Positions 28,980 through 38,174 of a stretch of DNA of 64,000 nt are shown in pieces; positions within the stretch are counted from its first letter, which is position 1; each line of letters begins with the position of its first letter. The notes under the pieces are model-generated. The model was not told the DNA's origin. It saw only the letters and a list, made by a program, of their open reading frames with translations, and ran no database searches. Source of the DNA: Micromonospora solifontis (GTDB lineage Bacteria; Actinomycetota; Actinomycetes; Mycobacteriales; Micromonosporaceae); assembly GCF_003725545.1 (NCBI RefSeq), contig NZ_RJLN01000011.1:35726-99725 (forward strand), given 5' to 3'. A program made the translations under genes and the position numbers.

Positions 28980-29984
28980 CTACTCCTCGGACAGCCGGCG
29001 CCCGGCGTCCCGGCAGGCGGTCAGGACCGCCCGGGCGTACCCGGGGGTGGCCCCGGCCAGGCCGCAGGCGGGGGTGACCACCACCTGCTCGGCGAGCCGG
29101 CGGCGGGGGAAGCCGAGCTGGTCCCAGAGCCGGCGTACCCGGTCGGCGACCTGAGCCGAGGTCGGCGCGCGTCCGGCCGGCGGCGGCAGCGTGGGCGCGG
29201 CGCCGGCCAGCAGCCCGAGCCCGGCGTCGATCGCCTCGCCGAGGGGGTCCAGGTCGGTGACCAGGCCGAGGTCGAGGGCGACGCCCACCGCCCCGGCGGC
29301 GCGGATCAGCGCCAGCGGCACGTCGGGCGCGCAGCAGTGCACCACGGTGGGCGCCCCGGCCGCCTCGATCACGCCGCGCAGCAACGTTGTGGCCACGCCC
29401 GACTCCACCGACCGGTGGGTGCCGAAGCCGCTCTCGGTGGGCACCCGGCCGGCCAGCACCGCGGGCAGGGCCGGCTCGTCGAGCTGGAGCAGCACCGATG
29501 CGCGGGGCAGCCGGCGGGCCACCGCCGCGACGTGCCCGCGCAGCCCTTCGCCGAGCGAGCCGGCGAGGTCCCGCACGGCGCCCGGGTCGCGGAGCAGCCG
29601 GCCACCGATGGGCAGTTCGAGGGAGGCGGCCAGGGTGAACGGGCCGGCCGCCTGGACCTTGACCGGGCCGGCGTACTCCTCGGCCTGCTCGGCGAGCTGG
29701 TCCAGGTCGCGTTCCATCAGGTCCCGGGCGCGGCGCAGGTCCTTGCCAGGGCGCGGCGCGATGCGCCAGCGGGCCGCGTACAGCTCTACCGGCAACTCGA
29801 CGAGGAGGCCGCCGGTGCGCCCGATCAGGTCGGCACCGGGGCCCCGGGCGGGCAGCTCCGGCAGGTGGGGCAGGGCGGGCAGCTCGCCGAGCACGACGCG
29901 CTGCGCCTCGGCGATGTCGGTGCCGGGCAGCGAACCGATCCCGGTCGCCGCCCCGGCCGGCCACGGCCACCTCTGGTCAGTCAC
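28980..29984 (-). CDS. Stand-alone MetE C-terminal-type methionine synthase-like protein
   Basis: This 334-aa protein corresponds to the catalytic C-terminal barrel of cobalamin-independent methionine synthase. It begins GAATGIGSLPGTD. It has the zinc ligands His-Cys in VVHCCAPDV and the distal Cys in VVTPACGLAG. It lacks the N-terminal half of MetE, as in archaeal and actinobacterial short homologues whose methyl donor is uncertain. The start is a GTG. It follows mnmA after a 283-bp gap containing a spaced inverted repeat. Confidence 0.8.
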   Translation of the reverse strand: MTDQRWPWPAGAATGIGSLPGTDIAEAQRVVLGELPALPHLPELPARGPGADLIGRTGGLLVELPVELYAARWRIAPRPGKDLRRARDLMERDLDQLAEQAEEYAGPVKVQAAGPFTLAASLELPIGGRLLRDPGAVRDLAGSLGEGLRGHVAAVARRLPRASVLLQLDEPALPAVLAGRVPTESGFGTHRSVESGVATTLLRGVIEAAGAPTVVHCCAPDVPLALIRAAGAVGVALDLGLVTDLDPLGEAIDAGLGLLAGAAPTLPPPAGRAPTSAQVADRVRRLWDQLGFPRRRLAEQVVVTPACGLAGATPGYARAVLTACRDAGRRLSEE

Positions 29985-30075
29985 CGCCGCAGACTATCCG
30001 CTGCCACCTCCGCCCCCGACGCGGACGCGGCGTCCGGCCGCGCCGGCAGGTGGGGGCATACCCCGGAGACGCTTT

Positions 30076-30187
30076 CGAGCTGATGTCACCGACGACTCAC
30101 CGCCGTGCACGCCCTCCCTGCCCACCCTCGGAGCGCCACCGCCAACCTCCTGCCGCCCTGCGTTGAGTCGTTAACGACATCAGCTCG
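30076..30187. repeat. Spaced inverted repeat between mnmA and the MetE-like gene
   Basis: Two 23-bp arms (30076-30098 and 30165-30187) match in inverted orientation at 19 of 23 positions, separated by 66 bp. Both contain CGAGCTGATGTC. The right arm also holds the 12-bp palindrome GTCGTTAACGAC. The rest of the 29985-30267 gap shows no gene. It could be a pair of binding sites, a long stem in the leader of the MetE-like gene, or a small dispersed element. Confidence 0.6.
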
Positions 30188-30267
30188 ACACGTGGCGGAA
30201 CACCGGGTGGCTGCCGCGGCGTGGAGCAGCCGGCAGGCCGGGCCGCACGCGGCGGCGGCGAACACCG

Positions 30268-31341
30268 TCAGTCGGTGATGGTGGCGGAGCCGAGGACCAC
30301 GTCGCCGGCGGGGTCGGGGCGGTAGGCGACGATGGCCTGGCCGGCGGCCACGCCGCGGACCGGACGGCGCAGCGACGCCCGCAACCCGTCGCCGTCCAGC
30401 GACACCGTGGCGGGCACCACGTCGCCGTGCGCCCGCAGCTGCACCTCGCACTCGACCGGCCCGGCGGGTCGCGCGCCGCCGGTCCAGACCGGGCGGGTGG
30501 CGCGGACCCGGTCGACCTCCAGCGCCTCGGCCGGGCCCACCGTGACGGTGTTGGTCTTCGGGGTGATGGAGAGCACGTAGCGGGGGCGGCCGTCCGGGGC
30601 CGGGCGGTCCAGGTGCAGGCCGCGCCGCTGGCCGACGGTGTACTGGTAGGCGCCGGAGTGGCTACCGACCACCGCGCCGGTGAGCGCGTCCACCACGTCG
30701 CCGGGCGCCTCGCCGAGCCGCTGGGCCAGGAAGCCGCGGGTGTCCCCGTCGGCGATGAAGCAGATGTCGTGCGAGTCGGGCTTCTCGGCCACCGCCAGGC
30801 CGCGCCGGGCGGCCTCCGCCCGGACCTCGGCCTTGGTGGAGTCGCCGAGCGGGAAGATCGACCGGTCGAGCTGCTCGCGGGTCAGCACCGCGAGGACGTA
30901 CGACTGGTCCTTGGCCAGGTCGACGCTGCGCCGCAGCAGGCCGTCGGCGCCCAGCCGGGCGTGGTGGCCGGTGACCACCGCGTCGAAGCCGAGGGCCACC
31001 GCGCGGTCCAGCACCGCGGCGAACTTGATCTTCTCGTTGCAGCGCAGGCACGGGTTCGGGGTACGCCCGGCCGCGTACTCGGCGACGAAGTCGTCCACCA
31101 CGTCCTCGTGGAACCGGTCGGCCATGTCCCACACGTAGAACGGGATGCCGATCACGTCGGCGGCCCGCCGGGCGTCCCGGGAGTCCTCCAGCGTGCAGCA
31201 GCCCCGGGCGCCGGTGCGGTAGGTCTGCGGGTTGCGGGCCAGCGCCAGGTGCACGCCGGTCACGTCGTACCCGGCCGCCACCGCGCGCGCCGCCGCCACG
31301 GCGGAGTCCACCCCGCCCGACATCGCCGCCAGAACCCTCAC
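30268..31341 (-). CDS. mnmA: tRNA-specific 2-thiouridylase
   Basis: This 357-aa enzyme introduces 2-thiouridine at the wobble position of Lys, Glu and Gln tRNAs. The PP-loop is [14 protein letters not shown]. The catalytic Cys pair lies in [12 protein letters not shown] and [25 protein letters not shown] is also typical. The start is GTG 31339-31341 behind GGAG. It sits 37 bp downstream of a cysteine desulfurase that is the expected sulfur donor. Confidence 0.96.
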   Translation of the reverse strand: MRVLAAMSGGVDSAVAAARAVAAGYDVTGVHLALARNPQTYRTGARGCCTLEDSRDARRAADVIGIPFYVWDMADRFHEDVVDDFVAEYAAGRTPNPCLRCNEKIKFAAVLDRAVALGFDAVVTGHHARLGADGLLRRSVDLAKDQSYVLAVLTREQLDRSIFPLGDSTKAEVRAEAARRGLAVAEKPDSHDICFIADGDTRGFLAQRLGEAPGDVVDALTGAVVGSHSGAYQYTVGQRRGLHLDRPAPDGRPRYVLSITPKTNTVTVGPAEALEVDRVRATRPVWTGGARPAGPVECEVQLRAHGDVVPATVSLDGDGLRASLRRPVRGVAAGQAIVAYRPDPAGDVVLGSATITD

Positions 31342-31378
31342 CAGCTCACTCCCCTCGTCCTCACCGAGGGTATCCGGG

Positions 31379-32554
31379 TCAGCGGGGCGTACGGAGGGCG
31401 GCCGCGCGCCGGGCCCGCTCCACCGCGGCCGGCAGCGCGGCGATGAGCGCGTCGACGTCCGCCCGGGTGCTGGTGTGGCCGAGGGTGAACCGCAGCGAGG
31501 ACCGGGCCCGGTCGTCGTCGGCGCCCATGGCCAGCAGCACGTGCGACGGCTGGGCCACCCCGGCCGAGCAGGCCGAGCCGGTCGAGCAGGCGATGCCCTG
31601 GGCGTCGAGGAGGAGCAGCAGGGCGTCCCCCTCGCAGCCGGGGAAGGAGAAGTGCGCGTTGCCGGGGAGCCGATCGTCCGGGTCGCCGTTGAAGACCACC
31701 TCGGGGACCGCCTGCCGGACCCGCTCCACCAGCTCGTCGCGGAGCGCGGCGACCCGGGCCGCGTACTCCTGCTGACCCTTCACCGCGGCCTCGACGGCGA
31801 CCGCGAAGGCCACGATGCCCGCGGTGTCCAGGGTGCCCGAGCGGACGTCCCGCTCCTGACCCCCGCCGTGCAGCAGCGGGGTGGCGGCCACATCCCGGGC
31901 CAGCAGCAGCGCGCCGACCCCGGTCGGCCCGCCCAGCTTGTGCCCGGTGACGGTGAGCGCGGACACGCCGCTGGCGGCGAAGTCGACCGGCACCTGGCCG
32001 ACCGCCTGGATCGCGTCGGTGTGGAACGGCACCCCGTGCTCGGCGGCGACCGCGGCCAGCTCCGCCACCGGCTGGACGGTGCCCACCTCGTTGTTGGCCC
32101 ACATGGCGGTGACCAGCGCCACCCGGTCGCCGTGCGCGGCGAGCTCGGCGCGCAGCCGTTCCGGGTCCAGCCGGCCGGCGGCGTCCACCGGCAGCCAGCC
32201 GACCTCGGCGCCCTCGTGGGTCGCGAGCCAGTCCACCGCGTCCAGCACCGCGTGGTGCTCGACGGCGCTGGAGACCACCCGGGTCCGCTCGGCGCGGGCC
32301 GCGCGGCGGGCCCAGAAGACGCCCTTCACCGCGAGGTTGTCGCTCTCCGTGCCGCCGCCGGTGAAGATGACCTCGGAGGGGCGGGCGCCGAGCACCGCCG
32401 CCACCCGCTCGCGGGACTCCTCCACCCGCCGCCGGGCGCGCCGGCCCGCCGCGTGCAGCGACGACGCGTTGCCCACCTCGCGGGCCGTGGCGACGTACGC
32501 CTCGAGTGCCTCGTCGAGCATCGGGGTCGTCGCCGCGTGATCCAGGTATGCCAT
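31379..32554 (-). CDS. Cysteine desulfurase (NifS/IscS family)
   Basis: This 391-aa PLP enzyme takes sulfur from cysteine. It begins [12 protein letters not shown]. It has the PLP-binding Lys in [12 protein letters not shown], His in [11 protein letters not shown] and the active-site Cys loop [17 protein letters not shown]. Pairing with mnmA suggests it supplies sulfur for tRNA thiolation. It could also serve Fe-S assembly, but no isc or suf genes are adjacent. ATG 32552-32554 is chosen, and a GTG directly before it is an alternative. Confidence 0.95.
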   Translation of the reverse strand: MAYLDHAATTPMLDEALEAYVATAREVGNASSLHAAGRRARRRVEESRERVAAVLGARPSEVIFTGGGTESDNLAVKGVFWARRAARAERTRVVSSAVEHHAVLDAVDWLATHEGAEVGWLPVDAAGRLDPERLRAELAAHGDRVALVTAMWANNEVGTVQPVAELAAVAAEHGVPFHTDAIQAVGQVPVDFAASGVSALTVTGHKLGGPTGVGALLLARDVAATPLLHGGGQERDVRSGTLDTAGIVAFAVAVEAAVKGQQEYAARVAALRDELVERVRQAVPEVVFNGDPDDRLPGNAHFSFPGCEGDALLLLLDAQGIACSTGSACSAGVAQPSHVLLAMGADDDRARSSLRFTLGHTSTRADVDALIAALPAAVERARRAAALRTPR

Positions 32555-32641
32555 CACCGTTCAGCCTAACGGCCGAGCCGGGCCCCGCCGGACGCCGGAC
32601 CGCCCGTCCCGCCAGGGCGGCCGGGGCGGGCGGTCCGACGA

Positions 32642-33316
32642 TCAGGCCGGCACGGCGGTGACCACGATGTTGTCGCGGTAGTGGCGGGTCTTCGCGTCGA
32701 ACGGCCCGCCGCAGGTGATCAGGGTCAGCCGAGGGCTGCCGTCCCGGGCGAAGTAGCGGTCGAGGGGAATCTTCGTCTTGGCGTACTCCTCCCGGGCCAC
32801 CACCCGCCACCGGCGCTCCCGGCCGTCGTCGCCGGTGGCCGTGACAGTGTCCCCCCGGTCCAGCTCGCGCAGCCGGAAGAACGCGCCCTCGCCCTGGTCG
32901 GCGGCGTCCACGTGACCGGCGATCACCACCGAGCCGCCGTCGGCCTCCAGGCCGGGGCCGTAGCGGTACCAGCCGACGCGGTCGACGCTCGGCGGCACCT
33001 CGAACTCGTCGGTGCGCTGGTTGACGCCGACCGGGTCGACGGTCGCGGTGACCCCGATCGCCGGGATGCGCAGCCGCACCGGTGGGATGGTCGCCCCGCC
33101 CGCCGGCAGGGCGCCCGCGTTCACCGGCACCCCCGCCGAGTCACCGGTGGCGGCGGCCGAGGCGGTCCGGGTGGGGGTGGCGCCGGCCAGGGCCGCCGCC
33201 TCGTCGGCGCCGACGTCCTCGGCGGGCCGCGACCCGCACGCCACCAGGGTGGCGACGGTGAGCGCGGCGGCGCCGGCGGCCATCGCCGCCAGCGCCCCGC
33301 GGTCGCGTACCGTCAC
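32642..33316 (-). CDS. Class F sortase with lipoprotein-like signal
   Basis: This 224-aa protein begins with a hydrophobic leader containing the lipobox-like LVAC. An Ala/Thr-rich spacer precedes the sortase barrel. The catalytic His (VVIAGHVDAA), Cys (TLITCGG) and Arg (TRHYRDNIVV) are present. Class F sortases of actinobacteria attach proteins to the cell wall. The substrate is unknown. The GTG at 33314-33316 overlaps the stop of the DUF4397 gene as GTGA, so the two are coupled. That partner gene is truncated here. Confidence 0.87.
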   Translation of the reverse strand: MTVRDRGALAAMAAGAAALTVATLVACGSRPAEDVGADEAAALAGATPTRTASAAATGDSAGVPVNAGALPAGGATIPPVRLRIPAIGVTATVDPVGVNQRTDEFEVPPSVDRVGWYRYGPGLEADGGSVVIAGHVDAADQGEGAFFRLRELDRGDTVTATGDDGRERRWRVVAREEYAKTKIPLDRYFARDGSPRLTLITCGGPFDAKTRHYRDNIVVTAVPA

Positions 33317-33840
33317 CGGCGACCGGTCCGGGCGGTGGCCACCCGCGCCCCGCCGCCGACCAGCAGCAGCACGCCGGCACCGGCCAGCACGTACCACCAG
33401 GTGTCCACGCCGGTGCCGGCCTGGCCGCCGGTGCCGCTGGGCACACCGCCCGGGGCCGAGTGCAGCCCGCTGATGGTCTGGGCGACCAACTTCAGGTTCT
33501 TGTCCGAGGCGGAGCCGATCGCGTAGACGATCGTCGCGGTGCCCTCCTTCAGGTTGAGATCGGCCGGGCCGATGGCCACGGTGTCGGTGCCGGCGAGCAC
33601 CACGTCGGCCTTGACGGTGCCGGCCGCCACGTCGGCCTTGGCCTCCTCGGGGTTGGTCAGGTCCTCGAAGACCGGCTTGCCACCGGCCCGTACGTCGACC
33701 GCCGGGGCGGCGGCGGTGTGCCGGACGATCAGCCGGGCCTTGCCCGCGCCGACCTTGGCGACGTCGTTGACGAACGGGGTGATCTCCGGCTTGCCGTCGG
33801 CGCTCAGGTGGGCGGCGAGGCTGATGTTCGCGCCGCCCGG
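33313..33840 (-). pseudogene. 5'-truncated DUF4397 surface-protein gene
   Basis: About 176 C-terminal residues remain. They include two DUF4397-like beta units (ARLIVRHTAAAPAVDVRAGG, DVVLAGTD), a Gly/Ser linker, a membrane segment (WWYVLAGAGVLLLVGG) and a basic tail. The frame runs upstream to about 33840 with no ATG, GTG or TTG before a stop at 33859-33861. The first usable start (33630) lies inside the domain. The signal peptide and first ~100 residues of a normal family member are missing. The break coincides with the break in the divergent sigma gene. No clear LPXTG motif is seen despite the coupled sortase. Confidence 0.75.
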
Positions 33841-33962
33841 GGGTGCCGCTCGGGACGGTCAAGAGCCACATCCGACGCGGCATGCAGAGCTTGAAACGCA
33901 GATGGGAGGTGGACGGTGCAGCACCTGGACCACGACCGGCTGGTCTTCCTGGCGCTCGGTGA
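33840..33962 (+). pseudogene. C-terminal remnant of an ECF sigma factor
   Basis: Reading [20 protein letters not shown] from 33840, about 40 codons encode the recognition helix of sigma region 4 and the normal C-terminal tail. The frame stops at 33960-33962, overlapping the anti-sigma start as expected for a coupled sigma/anti-sigma pair. Regions 2 and most of 4 (about 150 residues) are absent. Upstream DNA belongs instead to the DUF4397 gene on the other strand. The sigma factor cannot be functional in this arrangement. Confidence 0.75.
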
Positions 33963-34671
33963 GAGCGCGGCGGAGAGCGGTGAGGCCACCCACCTCGACA
34001 GCTGCGACCACTGCCGGGGGGAGCTGGAAACCCTCCAGCACGTCGCCGGCCTGGGCACCGACACCCAGGGCCTGGTCGACCTGCCCGACCCGCCGGAGCA
34101 CCTCTGGCAAAGCATCGCCGCGGAGATCCGGACCGCCGAGGAGCTGCCGTCGCTGGTGACCCAGCGCGGCACGCGGCCCGCCGCCGCACCGGCCGGTCCG
34201 TCGGCCCCGCCCGCTCGCGGGCGGCGCTGGCCGCGCTGGGCCACCACGGCCGTCACCGCCGCGGCCGCCGCCGCGCTCGGCGTGGTCGGCACGCTCGCCG
34301 TGCTCCGCCCCGGCGGGGATCCGCCGCAGCCTCAGCCGGCGGTGCTGGCCAGCGCGGCGCTGTCCGCGTACGGGTCGACGCCGAAGGACGCCTCCGGGGC
34401 CGCCCGGGTGCTCGGCGACGACCAGTTGCACCTGCACGTGGCCAATCTGCCGGAGGTCCCGGGATACTACGAGGTCTGGCTGATCGATCCCGCGACGATG
34501 CGGATGTTCTCACTGGGTACGCTGAGCAAGGGTTCGGGGGACGAGCTGCTCCCGATGCCCCGGAACGTGGACCTGCGGACGTACTCGGTGGTCGACGTCT
34601 CGGCCGAGCAGTACGACAACAAGCCTGCCCACTCCGGCGACAGCCTGCTGAGGGGCACCTTGACGGGCTGA
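33916..34671 (+). CDS. RskA-like membrane anti-sigma factor
   Basis: This 251-aa protein starts at GTG 33916, with GGGAGG six bases upstream. It has an N-terminal zinc-binding anti-sigma motif HLDSCDHC (His-x3-Cys-x2-Cys) at about residues 26-33. A membrane segment lies at about 113-135, followed by a C-terminal RskA domain outside the membrane ([20 protein letters not shown]). RskA proteins hold SigK-type ECF factors inactive until regulated proteolysis. The cognate sigma gene directly upstream is reduced to a fragment, so this protein has no local partner. Confidence 0.87.
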   Translation: MQHLDHDRLVFLALGESAAESGEATHLDSCDHCRGELETLQHVAGLGTDTQGLVDLPDPPEHLWQSIAAEIRTAEELPSLVTQRGTRPAAAPAGPSAPPARGRRWPRWATTAVTAAAAAALGVVGTLAVLRPGGDPPQPQPAVLASAALSAYGSTPKDASGAARVLGDDQLHLHVANLPEVPGYYEVWLIDPATMRMFSLGTLSKGSGDELLPMPRNVDLRTYSVVDVSAEQYDNKPAHSGDSLLRGTLTG

Positions 34672-34708
34672 TCGGCGGGCCGGCTCAGCTCCCCGGCCCG
34701 CCGATCAG
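34668..34708. terminator. Hairpin terminator after the anti-sigma gene
   Basis: A perfect 16-bp stem, CTGATCGGCGGGCCGG (34668-34683) with its complement at 34693-34708 and a 9-base loop, begins at the stop codon of the anti-sigma gene. It has no T-tract, which is usual in high-GC actinomycetes. Confidence 0.7.
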
Positions 34709-34737
34709 CTCCCTTCCCCCGCACGGGAAGGCCCGCG

Positions 34738-34783
34738 ACGACGAGAGCCGCCGCCCGGATCACCGGACGGCGGCTCTCGTCGT
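34738..34783. terminator. Bidirectional terminator between anti-sigma gene and etfA
   Basis: A 21-bp stem (34738-34758 and 34763-34783, 20 of 21 paired) with an ATCA loop lies between the convergent anti-sigma and etfA genes. It could end transcription from both sides. It is the second strong hairpin in 120 bp. Confidence 0.75.
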
Positions 34784-34797
34784 TCAGCCGGGGCGGA

Positions 34798-35757
34798 TCA
34801 CTTCCGCTTGCGGATCTCCTCGGCGGCCTGCGGGACGACCTTGAACAGGTCGCCGACCACGCCGAAGTCAGCCAGCTCGAAGATCGGCGCCTCGGCGTCC
34901 TTGTTCACCGCGACGATGGTCTTCGAGGTCTGCATGCCGGCCCGGTGCTGGATCGCGCCGGAGATGCCGAGCGCGACGTAGAGCTGCGGGGAGACCGTCT
35001 TGCCGGTCTGGCCGACCTGGAACTGGTGCGGGTAGAAGCCGGAGTCGACCGCCGCGCGGGACGCGCCGACCGCGCCGCCGAGCAGGTCGGCCAGCTCCTC
35101 GACCAGCTTGAAGTTGTCGGCGTTGCCGACACCGCGACCACCGGAGACGACCACCGACGCCTCGGTCAGCTCGGGGCGGGAGCCCTTCTGCTCGGCGACC
35201 CGCTCGACGACCTTGGCCAGCTTGTCCGCGTCGGCGACCGACACGGCGAGCTGCTCGACGGCCGGGGTGGCCGCGTCCGGCGCCGGGTTGATCGAGTTCG
35301 GCCGGACGGTGACCAGCGGCAGACCCTTGGTGACCTTGGACTTGACGATGGTGGAGCCGGCGAAGGCGACCTGGGTGGCGGTGCCGTCGGCGGCCAGGCC
35401 GACCACGTCGGTCAGGATGCCGTTGTCCAGCTTGACCGCGAGGCGGGCGGCGATCTCCTTGCCCTCCTGCGAGGAGGCGAGCAGCACGGCGGCCGGCTGG
35501 ACCCGCTTGACCAGCTCGGCGACCACGGTGGCCTTCGGGGCCACCAGGTAGCCGTCGATCTCCTCGCCCTCGGCGGCGTAGATCTTCTCCGCGCCGTACT
35601 CGCCCAGCTTGGCGCTCAGCGCCTCGGCGGCGCCGGCGCCACCGAGCACGACCGCGCTCGGGGTGCCCAGCTCGCGGGCGAGGGTGAGCATCTCGAGGGT
35701 GACCTTCTTGACGCCGAACTCCCGGGTGGCTTCGACGACGACGAGAACCTCAGACAT
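34798..35757 (-). CDS. etfA: Electron transfer flavoprotein alpha subunit
   Basis: This 319-aa FAD-binding subunit passes electrons from acyl-CoA and other dehydrogenases to the respiratory chain. The C-terminal FAD domain has [36 protein letters not shown] and the signature-like [19 protein letters not shown] 35755-35757 has GAGAGG upstream. It follows etfB with 11 bp between them. Confidence 0.96.
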   Translation of the reverse strand: MSEVLVVVEATREFGVKKVTLEMLTLARELGTPSAVVLGGAGAAEALSAKLGEYGAEKIYAAEGEEIDGYLVAPKATVVAELVKRVQPAAVLLASSQEGKEIAARLAVKLDNGILTDVVGLAADGTATQVAFAGSTIVKSKVTKGLPLVTVRPNSINPAPDAATPAVEQLAVSVADADKLAKVVERVAEQKGSRPELTEASVVVSGGRGVGNADNFKLVEELADLLGGAVGASRAAVDSGFYPHQFQVGQTGKTVSPQLYVALGISGAIQHRAGMQTSKTIVAVNKDAEAPIFELADFGVVGDLFKVVPQAAEEIRKRK

Positions 35758-35768
35758 GTCCAGACCTC

Positions 35769-36548
35769 TCACACGAACTTCTCGGTGGCGAGGAACTCGA
35801 CCAGCTTGACGCCGCCCTCGCCCTCGTCGGTGATCTTCTCGCCGCCGGAGCGCGGCGGGCGCTTGGTGTGCTCCAGCACGGCGCTGGTCGCGCCGTCGAA
35901 GCCCACCTCGGTCGGGGCGACGCCGAGGTCACCCAGGGAGAGCGCCTGCACCGGCTTCTTCTTGGCGGCCATGATGCCCTTGAAGGACGGGTAGCGCGGC
36001 TCGTTGATGGTGTCCCAGACGGAGACCACGGCCGGGGTCGAGGCGGTGACCACCTCGTAGCCCTCCTCGGTCTGCCGCTCGACGGTGAGGGTGGACCCGT
36101 CGACAGTGAGCTTGCGCGCGCCGGTGAGGGCGGCCACGCCGAGCCGCTCGGCGATCATGTGCGGCATGACCTGGACCCGGCCGTCGGTCGACTCGGCGCC
36201 GCAGATGACCAGGTCGGCGCCCAGCTGACCGAGGGCGGCGGCGAGCACCTTCGAGGTGGCCACGGCGCAGGACCCGTGCAGGGCGTCGTCCACCACGTGC
36301 ACGGCCTTGTCCGGCCCCATGGAGAGCGCCTTGCGGATCGACTCGGTCGCCCGGTCCGGACCCATGGTCAGGATGGTGACCTCGCCGCCGTGCGCCTCCT
36401 TGATCTTCAACGCCTCTTCGATGGCGTACTCGTCCATCTCGTTGATGACGTTGTTCGCCGAACCGCGGTCGACGGTGTTGTCGTCAGAACGCAGGTTGCG
36501 GTCCGCGCCCGAATCGGGCACCTGCTTGACGAGTACGACGATATTCAT
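35769..36548 (-). CDS. etfB: Electron transfer flavoprotein beta subunit
   Basis: This 259-aa subunit pairs with EtfA. It begins MNIVVLVKQVPDSGADRNL and contains VINEMDEYAIEEAL and the AMP-binding region VTILTMGPDRATESIRKAL. The ATG at 36546-36548 is the family start, though AGGAGGG lies about 13 bases upstream, longer than usual spacing. The 220 bp upstream (36549-36768) carry no clear gene and presumably the etf promoter. Confidence 0.96.
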   Translation of the reverse strand: MNIVVLVKQVPDSGADRNLRSDDNTVDRGSANNVINEMDEYAIEEALKIKEAHGGEVTILTMGPDRATESIRKALSMGPDKAVHVVDDALHGSCAVATSKVLAAALGQLGADLVICGAESTDGRVQVMPHMIAERLGVAALTGARKLTVDGSTLTVERQTEEGYEVVTASTPAVVSVWDTINEPRYPSFKGIMAAKKKPVQALSLGDLGVAPTEVGFDGATSAVLEHTKRPPRSGGEKITDEGEGGVKLVEFLATEKFV

Positions 36549-36768
36549 CGCGCTTCGACGACCCTCCTGTTTGGTGTAGCGATCACTCGCCCGGTCACGG
36601 GCGCAGCCTCCCGCGTGACTTAACGATCGGTCAACCGCGGGCTGCTGTGCAGTTGCCCACGGCGCAATGTTACCCGCAAGTAGCATTGCCTCCCCGGAGC
36701 CTCAGAGTGACACAGGTCACTCAGCGTCATCGCACCGGGTAAGCTCCCGAAACAGGGAGGTGACGGAC

Positions 36769-36966
36769 ATGTCGGGAAGCAGCACGGAAGCGGGCAGGCG
36801 GGACCCGGCGGGAGGCGTCACCACCCCCCGCCGCCCCTGCCGACGGATGCTCCCGGACACCTACCGGTGCGCCTGCGGGCGGGTCCGGGACCGCTGCGTC
36901 CGGGCCAGCGTCCACGCCCTCTGGTCCACCGAACCGGTCAGGCGGACCCGGCCAGCGCGGCCCTGA
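36769..36966 (+). CDS. Small Cys/Arg-rich hypothetical protein
   Basis: This is a 65-aa reading frame with a strong ribosome-binding site (GGGAGGTG, seven bases before ATG 36769). It is rich in Arg and has four Cys in the central part (CRRML ... CACGRVRDRC), which could bind a metal. Its 3' end overlaps the convergent 134-aa gene by 29 bp. The family is not recognised. Support is the ribosome-binding site and its position after the divergent etfB promoter region. It could be a chance frame in GC-rich DNA. Confidence 0.4.
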   Translation: MSGSSTEAGRRDPAGGVTTPRRPCRRMLPDTYRCACGRVRDRCVRASVHALWSTEPVRRTRPARP

Positions 36967-37342
36967 TCCTGTCGATCGCCGCCGCCTCGGCCGGCGCCAC
37001 GCCGCGGCTGGCCCGCGCCACCTGCTCCGCCGCGGCGAGCACGACCGACCGGTAGGTCTCGACGTCCCCGGGCGACTTCGCGCGCAGGATCTCCACCGCC
37101 CGGCGCAACGCCGGCAGCACGGTCGCCTCGACCTCCAGCGCGGAGTCGTGCGGCAGCTCCGGCAGCGGGCCGGTGGTCAGCGCCGCCTTCACCACCCCGC
37201 TGGCGTCGGCGAGCGCCCCGGAGGCGGCGATGCTCTCCCGCACCATGGCCAGCATCCCGGGCACCGCGTTGGAGACCAGGAAGACCGCCCCGAAGGCCCC
37301 CGTCTTGAGAGTGAGCTGCTCGTCCGCCGTCAACGGGTCCAT
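36938..37342 (-). CDS. Conserved hypothetical protein, helical
   Basis: This 134-aa protein is predicted to be mostly helical (DEQLTLKTGAFGAVFLVSNA, ALRRAVEILRAKSPGDVETY). It shows no signal peptide or recognised motif. It follows the GNAT gene directly. A GTG at 37346-37348 overlaps the GNAT stop as GTGA, and ATG 37340-37342 is two codons further. Either could be the start. The tight coupling suggests a function linked to the acetyltransferase. The family was not recognised. Confidence 0.65.
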   Translation of the reverse strand: MDPLTADEQLTLKTGAFGAVFLVSNAVPGMLAMVRESIAASGALADASGVVKAALTTGPLPELPHDSALEVEATVLPALRRAVEILRAKSPGDVETYRSVVLAAAEQVARASRGVAPAEAAAIDRIRAALAGSA

Positions 37343-37344
37343 GA

Positions 37345-38142
37345 TCACGGAGTGTAGACGTACGGGGTGGTGGTGGTGACCGCAACGAGCCCGAGCCGCT
37401 CCAGGATCGGCCGGCTGTCCGGCGAGCAGTCCACCTGCACCAGCGTCTTGCCCCGCTGCTCGGCCAGCCTCGCCCGGTACGCGACCAGCGCCCGGTAGAT
37501 GCCCTTCTTCCGCCACTCCGGCAGGGTCGAGCCGCCCCAGAAGCTGGCGAACCCGGTCCCCCGCTGGTAGCGCACCCAACCGGCACTGACCACGGTGTCC
37601 CCCGCCTCGGCCACCACCACCGTGATCGACTGCGGGTCCGCCGCGATCTCCTTGGCCAGGCCGGTCACCAGGTGACTGCGGTCCTCGTGCCAGACCGCCT
37701 CCTCCATGGCCCCGATCCGCGCCAGGTCCTCATGCGCGGTGACCTCGCGCAGGCGTACCCCCTCGGGCGGCACCGGCACGGCGGCGGCCAGGGCCGCGAC
37801 CGGGCCGACCACCACGGTCTCCAGGTCCTCCGGGACGAAGCCGGCGGCCCGCAGCCGGTCGGCCAGGTCGGCCGGCTCGTCGTGGCCGGCGAGCTTCCAC
37901 TCGACGCCCTCGCCCCGGGCCCGGAAGAACTCCACCTGCCGGGCGATCAGCGCGTCCAGCTCGGCGCCGGCCAGTCCGCCGAGGTCCCGGTAGGTGAGGA
38001 AGCCGCGCTGGTCCAGGCCGAGGACCCGGTACAGCGGGCCGTCCTGTTCCACCGTCACCCCGGCGGGCAGCGGGTCCGGGAGTTCCGGCCGGACCTGGTT
38101 GTCGTAGGCGTCGCGCAGGCTACGCGCGTCAAGATCGGTCAT
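37345..38142 (-). CDS. GNAT-family N-acetyltransferase
   Basis: This 265-aa protein has a variable N-terminal half and a C-terminal GNAT domain. The acetyl-CoA-binding loop is LPEWRKKGIYRALVAYRARL, preceded by the beta-bulge strand region ITVVVAEAGDTVVSAGWVRY. The acceptor substrate is unknown. ATG 38140-38142. It is coupled to the downstream 134-aa gene and divergent from the DUF202 pair. Confidence 0.85.
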   Translation of the reverse strand: MTDLDARSLRDAYDNQVRPELPDPLPAGVTVEQDGPLYRVLGLDQRGFLTYRDLGGLAGAELDALIARQVEFFRARGEGVEWKLAGHDEPADLADRLRAAGFVPEDLETVVVGPVAALAAAVPVPPEGVRLREVTAHEDLARIGAMEEAVWHEDRSHLVTGLAKEIAADPQSITVVVAEAGDTVVSAGWVRYQRGTGFASFWGGSTLPEWRKKGIYRALVAYRARLAEQRGKTLVQVDCSPDSRPILERLGLVAVTTTTPYVYTP

Positions 38143-38174
38143 CCCCCCAGGCTAGGGGCGGGACAAAGCGGATA

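Noticed and set aside
33313..33630. Short 105-aa protein starting at 33630 as an intact gene
   Set aside because: The start falls inside a DUF4397 unit and homologous sequence continues upstream to about 33840, so it is a truncated larger gene.
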